Shown piece by piece: positions 56,507 to 64,000 of a DNA stretch of 64,000 nucleotides; within the stretch, counting starts at the first letter, position 1; each line of letters starts with the position of its first letter. This DNA is from Sulfitobacter sp. S223. Its GTDB lineage: Bacteria > Pseudomonadota > Alphaproteobacteria > Rhodobacterales > Rhodobacteraceae. Where the stretch lies: NCBI RefSeq assembly GCF_025143825.1, contig NZ_CP083560.1:3410001-3474000 (forward strand), in the 5' to 3' direction. The notes below the pieces were generated by a model that was not told where the DNA came from, made no database searches, and was given only the letters and a program-made list of their open reading frames with translations. The position numbers and the translations under genes were made by a program.

Positions 56507-57933
56507 TATACGCCCCGTGCCTGCCCCGTCTGGGTACCTTTGACGCATGGCGGGATGCTGCGCGCGCGCTCGCCAGCAATGGTGTAGACGCCGACCAGAT
56601 CGAGTGGACAATGGATGGGGCTGAATGCAGCCTTTTCGGGTCGGGCGCGGCCCTACCCGCGGCTCAATCAATGACCGTGCCGAAAGATTTTTTGCCGCTG
56701 GCCAAGCTTGTTTGTGCCAGCCGAACCACTGGCGCCCATGACCTTCTATACCGCGTATTGCTGCGCTGTCGCGGCAATGCTGCCCTGCTCGATAATCGCG
56801 CGGATACAGAGGTGCAGAAACTGGTGGCATTGGCAAAGAACATTCGCCGCGACATGCACAAAATGAAAGCCTTCGTGCGGTTTCGTGAGGTGACACCGAA
56901 AGGGGCAAACCGCCGCCAGTTCATCAGCTGGTTTGAACCTGACCACCGCATTGAAGAGCTGATAGCAGGATTTTTCACCCGCCGTTTTGCTGATATGGAT
57001 TGGGGGATCGTAACGCCCGAAGTAACAACAAAATTCGAAGGTGGTTTTCTGAGCCAAGAAGCTTTGCCCAGTGACCGCCTTAACCTAAGCGATGCTACCG
57101 AAGACCTGTGGCGGACATATTACGCGAACATCTTCAACCCGGCCCGCCTTAAGATCAAAGCGATGCAGTCGGAAATGCCCAAGAAATATTGGAAGAACTT
57201 ACCAGAGGCTGACCTGATACCCGATCTCATCGCGCAGGCCGAAACGCGGGTGCATCAAATGCAGCAAGACGCGCCCACGCTACCACCGATGCGCGCCGAA
57301 CGTATTCTTGAACGGCTGCCTGCACGCCCGAAGGCCGAAAACATCCATGCCTGCACCCGTTGCCCAATAGGCGCACAAGCCACACAGGCTGTGGCAGGGG
57401 TCGGACCGGACGCCGCGCGCCTTATGATTGTGGGAGAACAACCGGGCGATCACGAAGACCTGAGCGGAAAGCCGTTTGTAGGACCGGCAGGACAAATATT
57501 GGATTCCATCGCACGCGAAGCAGGAATAGACCGCAGCGCCGCCTACATCACGAGCGCGGTCAAACATTTCAAATTCAAGCCCCGCGGAAAACGGCGCATC
57601 CATCAAAGCCCGAACCGATCCGAAATATCAGCATGCCGTGTCTGGCTCACCCAAGAGATCGCGACGATCAAGCCTGCACTTATCGTCGCCTTAGGTGCGA
57701 CGGCGGCTCAGGCATTGACGGGGAACGGCACGCAGATCATGGCGCGGCGCGGCAAAATCGAAACCAGCCTAGAAGGCCTACCGGTGCTAATTTCTGTACA
57801 CCCTTCCGCGATTCTACGCAGCCCCGACAGTGCAAACCTGCGCGCTGCGTTGTTGGAGGATCTTTCAACAAGCAGAATCATGATTGACGCGCTGGAAAGC
57901 GACACAACCGTCACTCCGATCACCTCTATTTAG
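56503..57933 (+). CDS. DUF4130-UdgX fusion, uracil-DNA-binding repair protein
   Basis: A 476-residue two-domain protein. Residues 1 to about 250 match the DUF4130 (TIGR03915) region. The C-terminal part is a UdgX domain: CTRC near 283-286, VGEQPGDHEDLSGKPFVGPAGQILD, then KRRIHQSP with H367, the residue that in mycobacterial UdgX forms a covalent bond with uracil-containing DNA. SVHPSAILR is motif 3. UdgX binds uracil-DNA irreversibly. It uses a GTG start overlapping the radical SAM gene, so the two are coupled. Confidence 0.9.
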   Translation: MIYAPCLPRLGTFDAWRDAARALASNGVDADQIEWTMDGAECSLFGSGAALPAAQSMTVPKDFLPLAKLVCASRTTGAHDLLYRVLLRCRGNAALLDNRADTEVQKLVALAKNIRRDMHKMKAFVRFREVTPKGANRRQFISWFEPDHRIEELIAGFFTRRFADMDWGIVTPEVTTKFEGGFLSQEALPSDRLNLSDATEDLWRTYYANIFNPARLKIKAMQSEMPKKYWKNLPEADLIPDLIAQAETRVHQMQQDAPTLPPMRAERILERLPARPKAENIHACTRCPIGAQATQAVAGVGPDAARLMIVGEQPGDHEDLSGKPFVGPAGQILDSIAREAGIDRSAAYITSAVKHFKFKPRGKRRIHQSPNRSEISACRVWLTQEIATIKPALIVALGATAAQALTGNGTQIMARRGKIETSLEGLPVLISVHPSAILRSPDSANLRAALLEDLSTSRIMIDALESDTTVTPITSI

Positions 57934-58051
57934 CGAACAAGGTCTTGGCATCCTCCCCCTAAATGCTGCGAGTGCAAATTTTTCTGGTTTTCGTACCGGT
58001 TTGCGCTTGTACTCTCTGTTCGGCGGGCATAGTAAAGCCAAACGAAATTGG

Positions 58052-58128
<77 letters not shown>

Positions 58129-58150
58129 AATTCGGCGATGTATCGCATTC

Positions 58151-58181
58151 AACAAGGCCCGCCAATCAGGCGGGCCTTGTT
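58151..58181. terminator. Hairpin after tRNA-fMet
   Basis: AACAAGGCCCGCC (58151-58163) and GGCGGGCCTTGTT (58169-58181), a perfect 13-base stem with a 5-base loop, lie 22 bases after the tRNA. The T-run is short (TTGCGTTT). Confidence 0.7.
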
Positions 58182-58189
58182 GCGTTTGT

Positions 58190-58345
58190 ACCATCAATAG
58201 CGCCGCGCGTCGTGCGTTTGATATCTTTCAGGACCTTGTGCGTGGCTTTCGTCCAGAAGATGCAGGGCGCTATTCCCGTGGTGGCAAACTCCTCACGAAG
58301 CCAATCCGGATCGTGGCCGCGATGTCACAGCATTCTTGACGAAGC
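58190..58345 (-). pseudogene. Possible transposase remnant
   Basis: The minus-strand text RGHDPDWLREEFATTGIAPCI, followed by FWTKATHKVL and a stop, resembles the DDE-type transposase end of IS5-like elements (RGYDADWFREALxxxGIRPCIP). A stop lies just upstream in the same frame. No inverted repeats or second piece were found, so the identity is tentative. The surrounding 58200-58640 has no other gene that I can support. Confidence 0.35.
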
Positions 58346-58674
58346 GAATTGACCGCCCAATAGCGCCAGATAAGGCAGGCAGCTTCGCAGCCACACCGTT
58401 CTTGGTGCGCGCTATCTGGTGTCCTCGCGTCCAAGTTGCCCGGCGAACCGGGCACCTTGCGACATCCTTTGAGATAGGTTGCGGCAACTGATAAAGATAA
58501 TGCCGATCATCATCCCGAGGCACACTAATATGGCTCTTGGGCAAATACAGAAGAAGCCAAGCCATTTTTAACTCAGCTGCATAGATACTCTTACCACCCA
58601 GTAGTTTGGGAGGATCACTAACGCAGGCATCTCGACTTTGACCCATTTAAAGGGTGCTGAACCTGTTTCTGCCG

Positions 58675-58989
58675 CTAAACTGACGACAGGATGTGAATCT
58701 TGCGATCTGCCAGCATGTCTTTCGTTTTTGCGCCGTACTCTTTCATGTGAGGCGCTCTGGCATGTGCGCCAAGGGCTTCCATGCTCTCCCACTTTTCGAT
58801 GACAACGAATGTATCCGGACCAAACGCAGCTTGCATCGGACCTGCGTTTTCGGTGTCTATCGTCGCCTCGTAAGCGATACAGCCCTCCTCCGCCAACACG
58901 GCAGGGACATTGGCGTTGAACAGTTCCAATACGCGCGCGCGTACGCCAGGTTTTGTTGTGATAACTGCAACGACATGGACAATAGACAT
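58675..58989 (-). CDS. Antibiotic-biosynthesis-monooxygenase (ABM) fold protein
   Basis: A 104-residue protein of the dimeric alpha-beta barrel ABM superfamily, which includes quinol oxygenases and YgiN. It shows a VHVVAVITTKPGVRARVLE start and a DTFVVIEKWESMEALGAHARAPHM motif in the middle. AAGGAAA lies seven bases before the ATG. It is the last gene after the second TRAP system, so it may act on the imported compound. Substrate unknown. Confidence 0.85.
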   Translation of the reverse strand: MSIVHVVAVITTKPGVRARVLELFNANVPAVLAEEGCIAYEATIDTENAGPMQAAFGPDTFVVIEKWESMEALGAHARAPHMKEYGAKTKDMLADRKIHILSSV

Positions 58990-59039
58990 AAGTATTTCCT
59001 TAATTGAGGCCGAATCCGGCTTTTTGTAGATTTAGGAGG

Positions 59040-60977
59040 CTATGCGGCCGCCTGCTGAGGTTTGTTGTTTTCCCGCCAGATGATCGCGACCATGAGCGCC
59101 GACGCAGCACCACCGATGATGGTTGTCATCAGTCCGGGAAAGCTGAAGGCAAACCCGGCTGCCGCAAGCGGAAGGCGCATCCAAGGCCGTACCAATCCAA
59201 CGCCTAACAAGTAGCCTTCCAGTCCGCCCGAAAGCAGAACAATCCCGATGATGATCGATGGCAGAACATAGATGAGCGGGGTCAAATCACCCTGAAGCAC
59301 CAACGCAGGTTGGAACAAGAAGAACAGCGGCACGAAGTAAATCACAACCCCGAGACGCATCGCCGTAAAGGATGTTTGCATAGGCTTGGCGCCCGCAATT
59401 GTTGCAGCAAGGAATGCCGCCGCGCCGACAGGTGGCGTGATGACGGATAGCATCGCGTAATAGACAATGAAGAAGTGCACAGCGACAGTATTTAGCCCGC
59501 CAATTTCGATGATAGCGGGGGCTAAGGTTACCGCAAGAAAGATGTAGGCGACGATGGCCAATCCGGCCATCCCCATGATGAAGCAAGCCAAGACACCAAG
59601 AGCGATGATCATATAGACATTGTCCCCGCCCAAAGCGACAAGGCCCGATGTCATGGAGCCGGTCACGCCAGTGATGGTCAAAGCGCTCACAACAAATGCA
59701 ATCGGCAAGATGATGGCTGCGGTTTGTGTCACCAAGACGCCAACCTGTCGCAGGGTCGCGAACAGACGCGTGGGTGTCATCATCGTATCGCGCTGAAGGA
59801 AACTAAGCGCGATCATAAGTGCACTGGCATACCATGGGGCGTAGTATTCCCAGCGCATATACAGCAGCCCCCAGACCAAGAAGACCATGACCGACAAAAA
59901 GGGCCAGCCCCGCTGTAGAACCGCCCGCGCTGATGGCAACCTGTCCGGCGTCATCCCGACCAGCCCTTTGCGGGCGGCATAGGCATCAACCTGCAAGATC
60001 AGACCAAAGTAAAACAACAAGGACGGCAGGATCGCCGCCACCATGATGGTCGCGTAATCCACGCCAATTGTGATCGCCATGACAAAGGCAATGGCCCCCA
60101 TTACGGGCGGCATAACCACCCCGCCTGTAGAGGCACACGCCTCAATCGCGGCGGCGTAATGCGGCGGGTATCCAGCCTTTTTCATTGTTGGAATGGTGAT
60201 TGATCCGGTGCCCGCAATGTTTGAGAAGATTGAGCCGGAGAGCGATCCGAAAAACGCGCTTGCGACAATAGAAACCTTTGCAGGACCACCGCGGTATTTG
60301 CCGAAGCCCGCATTTGCGAGATCAATAAAGAACTGCCCCGCCCCAGTCGCGATCAGGACGCCGGCGAAAACGAGGAAACCCAGCACAATCTCGGCGACGA
60401 TCTTGGTCGTGATGCCCATCAACCCTTCGGTTCGGAAAACATGCGCCTCGATCATACGTTCAAAGGTATAAGGAATGCCCATAAGCAGGCCGGGAAAATA
60501 ATCTGCGACCAGCGGGTAAAGCCCCAGCAGAAACACAACCAACAGGAATGGAACTCCGCCCGACCTGCGTGCAACTTCCAGCATCAGAATCCACAGCACT
60601 ACGCCTGCCGGGTAGCTGGTCCAACCGGCTTGGACGATGTCCCATGCGTGGGTCGAAAACCACAGGCAGATGCCCAGCGCGATGGCGGCTGCAATCGCAT
60701 CATAGATCGGGACTGTGCGTTGGTTCTTGGTTGCTGGCAGTGCGATGAATGCCGCAGCAAGGAAGATGCCGATAAAGAACCAATAGTACTGGCCTTCAAT
60801 CAGGCGCTTGCCGCCAATCGGCACGCCAAACACATAGGCAAGCCCCATGCCCAAGCCACAGGTGCAAAGCAAAACAAACGCAATACTGGTCCATGAAAAC
60901 AAAGACCCAAGCCGCGTCGTTTCCGATCTGTGTTCGGCATCAGAATCAGAAACCGTCTGTGTTTGAGTATCCGACAT
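59040..60977 (-). CDS. TAXI-type TRAP transporter, fused DctQM permease (second system)
   Basis: A 645-residue fused permease with about 16 helices. DctM features are FGSLSGSIFSNIAGTGSITIPTM, STGGVVMPPVMGAIAFVM and PPVGAAAFLAATIAG. It is homologous to the first system's permease at 49428 but clearly different in sequence. It follows the binding-protein gene by about 100 bases with a hairpin in the gap, and leads into the ABM gene 50 bases further on. Confidence 0.93.
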   Translation of the reverse strand: MSDTQTQTVSDSDAEHRSETTRLGSLFSWTSIAFVLLCTCGLGMGLAYVFGVPIGGKRLIEGQYYWFFIGIFLAAAFIALPATKNQRTVPIYDAIAAAIALGICLWFSTHAWDIVQAGWTSYPAGVVLWILMLEVARRSGGVPFLLVVFLLGLYPLVADYFPGLLMGIPYTFERMIEAHVFRTEGLMGITTKIVAEIVLGFLVFAGVLIATGAGQFFIDLANAGFGKYRGGPAKVSIVASAFFGSLSGSIFSNIAGTGSITIPTMKKAGYPPHYAAAIEACASTGGVVMPPVMGAIAFVMAITIGVDYATIMVAAILPSLLFYFGLILQVDAYAARKGLVGMTPDRLPSARAVLQRGWPFLSVMVFLVWGLLYMRWEYYAPWYASALMIALSFLQRDTMMTPTRLFATLRQVGVLVTQTAAIILPIAFVVSALTITGVTGSMTSGLVALGGDNVYMIIALGVLACFIMGMAGLAIVAYIFLAVTLAPAIIEIGGLNTVAVHFFIVYYAMLSVITPPVGAAAFLAATIAGAKPMQTSFTAMRLGVVIYFVPLFFLFQPALVLQGDLTPLIYVLPSIIIGIVLLSGGLEGYLLGVGLVRPWMRLPLAAAGFAFSFPGLMTTIIGGAASALMVAIIWRENNKPQQAAA

Positions 60978-61022
60978 GAGGTAATCCCGAGAAATATGTG
61001 AGTGGAAGAGAGATACAGGGGA

Positions 61023-61048
61023 TGCCGGAGCGGATCACCGCTCCGGCA
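61023..61048. promoter_or_regulatory. Intercistronic hairpin in second TRAP operon
   Basis: TGCCGGAGCGG (61023-61033) and CCGCTCCGGCA (61038-61048), a perfect 11-base stem with an ATCA loop. It lies between the binding-protein stop (61077) and the permease start (60977), the same place as in the first TRAP operon. No T-run follows on the minus strand. Confidence 0.65.
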
Positions 61049-61076
61049 GCTGTCAATTGTCATGAGATAACCACGT

Positions 61077-62267
61077 TTACAGACGCGAACGGAAAACCTT
61101 CAGGCCTTCGGTATGCTTGGCCATGATTTCCAGAAACGCTTCGTTCTCGAAGTTGATCTCTACGCCCTGTTCCATCGCGGCCTTCATGCCGGCCTGACGC
61201 GCAGCGATCCATTGATCCATTTGCTCAATGGCCGCGTTGTTCCACACATCGTCTTCGTCGGTCCAATGGCCGATCTCACGTAGGTATTTCACAGTACCTT
61301 CATGAATTGGGATCGGATTGCTGTTCAAGTATCCGCGGAACAGATCAGCAGACATCCGTGCCGCCAGTGCATGAGACCCTTTGTAAGCATCATGTGATTG
61401 GTGAATCCACTTCGCCATGTTGTAAGCGAAATCGACATCTGCTGTTTCGGCGATGGAATACACAAAATTCGACGTCATAGAGTTAACGCCTTGCGCAGTT
61501 TTGACGCCCAGTGACACTTTTGTCGGAATGGTCATGGGGCGATATGCCAAATAAGCCTCCCAACCCTCTTTATTTTCAGGGTCCATAGCCAGCCAGCGGA
61601 TGCCGCCGGGGGCGCCTTCCATTTCTGACAACACCGACGAGATCGGCGAGCAATAAGCGACGTCAGATTTGCCCTCGACAACCGAGCGGCAGTTTTCGCC
61701 GTAGCTGGATGCGGGCACAAACGTGATCTTTTCTGCAGCTTCTTCAGGCGTCAGGCCGACAAAGGCAGGCAACGCTTGGGTGACAGCCGTGACAATTGCC
61801 GGAGAAAACACACCAGACGTGACGCGCACGCCGCCCTTTGCAATGTCTTCAAGGCTATTAAGGTCGGAATCCCCCGCGACGACAAAACCCCATGGCGTAT
61901 CGTTATGGTGCCACAAAATGCGTTGCGCCATTGGCTTTGCAGAAGCATAGCCGCCAACGCCTTCGGTTTGTGACGCGATCTCTGAGGCTGACACAGAAGA
62001 TATTGCAATATCTTCACGGTCTGTGAGGCGCTTATAGCGCATTGGCTCACTGTCTTCGGGGACGATCCGCACGGTTGTGCCCGTCTCTTTCTGAAGCGTT
62101 GGCCCCCAGCCGTTTGTCGATGCGAAGCTGCCTGATGACGTCCCCGGCGTGCCGATAACAAGCAGGCGCGGCCAGTCATAGTCCTGTGCCATCGCTACGG
62201 TCGATAGGCCAAGCGTGACCAAGGCAGACCCGAGGCCAAGCCTCACGGATTTATTTAACTTTCTCAT
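61077..62267 (-). CDS. TAXI-family TRAP solute-binding protein (second system)
   Basis: A 396-residue periplasmic protein. The signal (GSALVTLGLSTVAMAQ) is cleaved near residue 27. The body has LLVIGTPGTSSGSFASTNGW at the start of the binding fold and a C-terminal NFENEAFLEIMAKHTEGLKVF. It is larger than usual TAXI proteins (about 320). GGGAGG precedes the ATG. Two palindromes lie upstream. The ligand is unknown, possibly a 2-oxo acid or similar carboxylate, given the TPP enzyme upstream. Confidence 0.9.
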   Translation of the reverse strand: MRKLNKSVRLGLGSALVTLGLSTVAMAQDYDWPRLLVIGTPGTSSGSFASTNGWGPTLQKETGTTVRIVPEDSEPMRYKRLTDREDIAISSVSASEIASQTEGVGGYASAKPMAQRILWHHNDTPWGFVVAGDSDLNSLEDIAKGGVRVTSGVFSPAIVTAVTQALPAFVGLTPEEAAEKITFVPASSYGENCRSVVEGKSDVAYCSPISSVLSEMEGAPGGIRWLAMDPENKEGWEAYLAYRPMTIPTKVSLGVKTAQGVNSMTSNFVYSIAETADVDFAYNMAKWIHQSHDAYKGSHALAARMSADLFRGYLNSNPIPIHEGTVKYLREIGHWTDEDDVWNNAAIEQMDQWIAARQAGMKAAMEQGVEINFENEAFLEIMAKHTEGLKVFRSRL

Positions 62268-62373
62268 TCAATATCCTCCCGGTTATGATTTTCACTAGTT
62301 GCTCTGTAATGAAATCAACGATCTCAAAAATGCCGATCTGACAGAAAAGCGCCCGATGACTGCTAGGTTTACT

Positions 62374-62390
62374 ACCGATCAAAGATCGGT
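62374..62390. promoter_or_regulatory. Palindromic operator candidate upstream of TRAP operon
   Basis: ACCGATC-AAA-GATCGGT, a perfect 7-base inverted repeat with a 3-base spacer, about 107 bases before the second TRAP binding-protein start. It is the size of a binding site for a GntR- or IclR-type regulator. No regulator gene is in the window. Confidence 0.45.
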
Positions 62391-62561
62391 CTTCTGGAAT
62401 AAATCCGGCACCCTCCACGTGCCATTTCTGTCGGCCATGCAAAGCGCAAAACTCTGACAGATATCGCAAAATTGCAGGCCGCATATCTTTCTCCCAAAGA
62501 CACACGACTCAATCACTGGTGGAGCCTAGGATGAAAATTCGCAGACAGCAATACCGCAAGA

Positions 62562-62576
62562 CGGAACATAGTTCCG
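62562..62576. promoter_or_regulatory. Second palindromic operator candidate
   Basis: CGGAAC-ATA-GTTCCG, a 6-base inverted repeat with 3-base spacer, in the same gap. A different half-site from the first, so possibly another regulator. Confidence 0.4.
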
Positions 62577-62684
62577 CAAATCTAATGGGTACCTATACTG
62601 GGAAAATCGCATCGCAATGGACACGCAATTCGATAAGAATTGCGATTAAGCTCTCAGGCAGAAAGCATGCGTAGTAAGCAGTTC

Positions 62685-64000
62685 TTACAGCGTGATTTCG
62701 ATCAGGTTGGGACCTGTCCCTGCAAGACCGTCTTCAAGTGCGGCCTCCAGCGCTTCACAGCTATCTACGCACTGTGCGTTTACCCCCATCGAACGCGCCA
62801 TTTGCACCCAGTCCAGCGCCGGACGGTCAAGGGACAGCATATCAATCGCCTTGGGTCCGGGATTGCCGACACCAACGTTGGTCAATTCTCCACGCAGAAT
62901 TTTATAGCTTCGGTTGGCGAAGATCAGCACCGTGATATCCAGATTTTCACGTGCCATCGTCCAAAGCGATTGCACCGTATACATCGCCGATCCGTCGCCA
63001 GTCATGCACAGGACCTTACGCTCGGGGCAGGCAATGGCAGCGCCGACGGCCGCAGGCATCGCATACCCGATAGAGCCGCCGCAATTGTTGAGCCACGTAT
63101 GACGTGCAGCACCTTTGGTTGCTGGGGAAAACGCACGGCCCGTTGTTACGGATTCGTCCACCACAATCCCGTCCTGCGGGATTGCACGCGCAATTACCGC
63201 AGCAAGTGTATCCAGATCAATTGGACCAGTAGGCCGCTCTGGCAGCGAAGCTTTGACCACATACGCCGGAGCTGTATCGATCGCACCGGCTGCCTCACAT
63301 AGCGCGACCAGCGCAGCGGTGAGATCGGCGCCTGCATTTGCAAGTGTCAGAATTTCAGCACCTTCGCGCGTCAAAATTGCAGGTTTTCCCGGATAGGCAA
63401 AAAATCCAATAGGCGCACGCGCCCCAACCAGAACGATGCGTTTGAATGGCTTCAACACCTCTAGAGCAATATCAATCGGGTAAGGTACGCGCCCGACATA
63501 GACCCGGCCTTCCCCGCGCTCCAAGCGCGCGTTGGACCATTCGGACAGAAGTTTGCAGCCGGTTTTGGCGGCAATCCGCCCGGCAACCTCAAGGTTGTTT
63601 TCTGTCAGCGCCTCCCCGCCAAGCAGCAGCAATGTCTCTGGTCCGTCCAATGCGCGGCTGGATTGTTCCAACAGGCTTGCATCAAAGGGATCGGGTGAAG
63701 GCAGATCAACCGCATCCACAGGTTGGCCGCCCTCATTCCACGCGGTATCGCTTGGCAAGATAAGCGAGGCGATTTGCCCCGGACTAACCATCGCCGCTTG
63801 CACTGCGCGAGCAGCATCCGCGCCAACATCTGCCGCCGAGTGCGAGGTATGCACCCAATGTGAAACCGGACGGGCGATACCTTCGATATCCGACGTCAGC
63901 GGAGCGTCCAGCGCAATATGTGTTGAGGCATGTTCACCAATGATATTGACCACACCGGAGCCGCCTTTTTTGGCGTTGTGCAGATTGGAAAGACCGTTCG
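62685..64000 (-). CDS. TPP-dependent acetolactate-synthase-like enzyme, partial (5' end outside window)
   Basis: The frame is open to the window edge. The text upstream of the GTG at 63953 (NLHNAKKGGSGVVNIIGEHAS) matches the first part of such enzymes, so the true start is beyond 64000. At least 438 residues remain of an expected 515 or so. The TPP-binding motif GDGSAMYTVQSLWTMA with NRSYKILRGELTN is at the C-terminal side. Annotations call this group acetolactate synthase large subunit, but with no small subunit and a TRAP operon next to it a decarboxylase or ligase for an imported 2-oxo acid is as likely. No FAD motif was checked. Confidence 0.85.
   Translation of the reverse strand, partial: NGLSNLHNAKKGGSGVVNIIGEHASTHIALDAPLTSDIEGIARPVSHWVHTSHSAADVGADAARAVQAAMVSPGQIASLILPSDTAWNEGGQPVDAVDLPSPDPFDASLLEQSSRALDGPETLLLLGGEALTENNLEVAGRIAAKTGCKLLSEWSNARLERGEGRVYVGRVPYPIDIALEVLKPFKRIVLVGARAPIGFFAYPGKPAILTREGAEILTLANAGADLTAALVALCEAAGAIDTAPAYVVKASLPERPTGPIDLDTLAAVIARAIPQDGIVVDESVTTGRAFSPATKGAARHTWLNNCGGSIGYAMPAAVGAAIACPERKVLCMTGDGSAMYTVQSLWTMARENLDITVLIFANRSYKILRGELTNVGVGNPGPKAIDMLSLDRPALDWVQMARSMGVNAQCVDSCEALEAALEDGLAGTGPNLIEITL

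Larger units (their letters stand above)
62268..62684. other. Gap between TPP enzyme and TRAP genes, with palindromes
   Basis: No gene was seen. It contains the perfect palindromes ACCGATC-AAA-GATCGGT (62374-62390), CGGAAC-ATA-GTTCCG (62562-62576) and CGCAATTC-GATAA-GAATTGCG (62624-62644). The first lies about 107 bases before the binding-protein start. Confidence 0.65.

Overview
The window looks like a chromosomal segment of a marine Rhodobacteraceae (Roseobacter-group) alphaproteobacterium. The evidence is gene content and order: a methylmalonyl-CoA epimerase/DUF1467 pair, murA-DUF2948-hisD-UPF0262-LMW phosphatase, an MCE/Mla-type lipid transporter, two TAXI-type TRAP transporters, FnrL-like regulation, and small membrane proteins of a type common in this family. 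Most DNA is moderately GC-rich; a gene around 37.3-38.2 kb is clearly AT-richer. No plasmid, phage or CRISPR signature was seen.

Layout. 1-9.7 kb: end of an MFS transporter, murJ, a rhomboid-fold protein without its catalytic residues, trpS, a VOC dioxygenase-like protein, a class II histone-deacetylase-like amidohydrolase, a nitroreductase, an EI24/CysZ-like membrane protein, DUF1467, methylmalonyl-CoA epimerase, a response regulator, a GNAT acetyltransferase and a hemerythrin. 9.7-16 kb: aspS and a four-gene MCE lipid-transport operon. 16-25 kb: a lipoprotein cytochrome c behind a perfect FNR-type site, a K+ channel, a 3-hydroxyacyl-CoA dehydrogenase and a complete peptide/opine-type ABC importer ending in tandem terminators. 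25-35 kb: an MscS-family channel, then a tight seven-gene glycan locus (UDP-sugar dehydrogenase, four glycosyltransferases, a histidine phosphatase and a polysaccharide deacetylase). 35-42 kb: a BKACE enzyme, two paralogous small membrane proteins flanking phnA, a frameshifted AT-rich membrane gene, lepA and a porin. 42-46.8 kb: the murA/hisD gene group and tRNA-Thr.

46.9-49.4 kb is a graveyard: a membrane-fusion protein followed by an RND efflux pump, both heavily deleted and frameshifted. 49.4-52.2 kb holds the first TAXI TRAP system. 52-58.2 kb has a glycine-zipper lipoprotein, a lytic transglycosylase, CreA, a radical-SAM/UdgX DNA-repair pair and initiator tRNA. 58.7-64 kb has a second TAXI TRAP system with a monooxygenase-fold protein and a TPP-dependent acetolactate-synthase-like enzyme running off the window edge, suggesting uptake and decarboxylation or ligation of a 2-oxo acid (inference).

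The best candidates for under-described biology are the glycan locus without an obvious exporter, the catalytically dead rhomboid, the radical-SAM plus DUF4130-UdgX pair, a hemerythrin behind an EcfG-like promoter, and matching hairpins between binding-protein and permease genes in both TRAP operons. All calls come from reading the sequence by eye; no database search was run.
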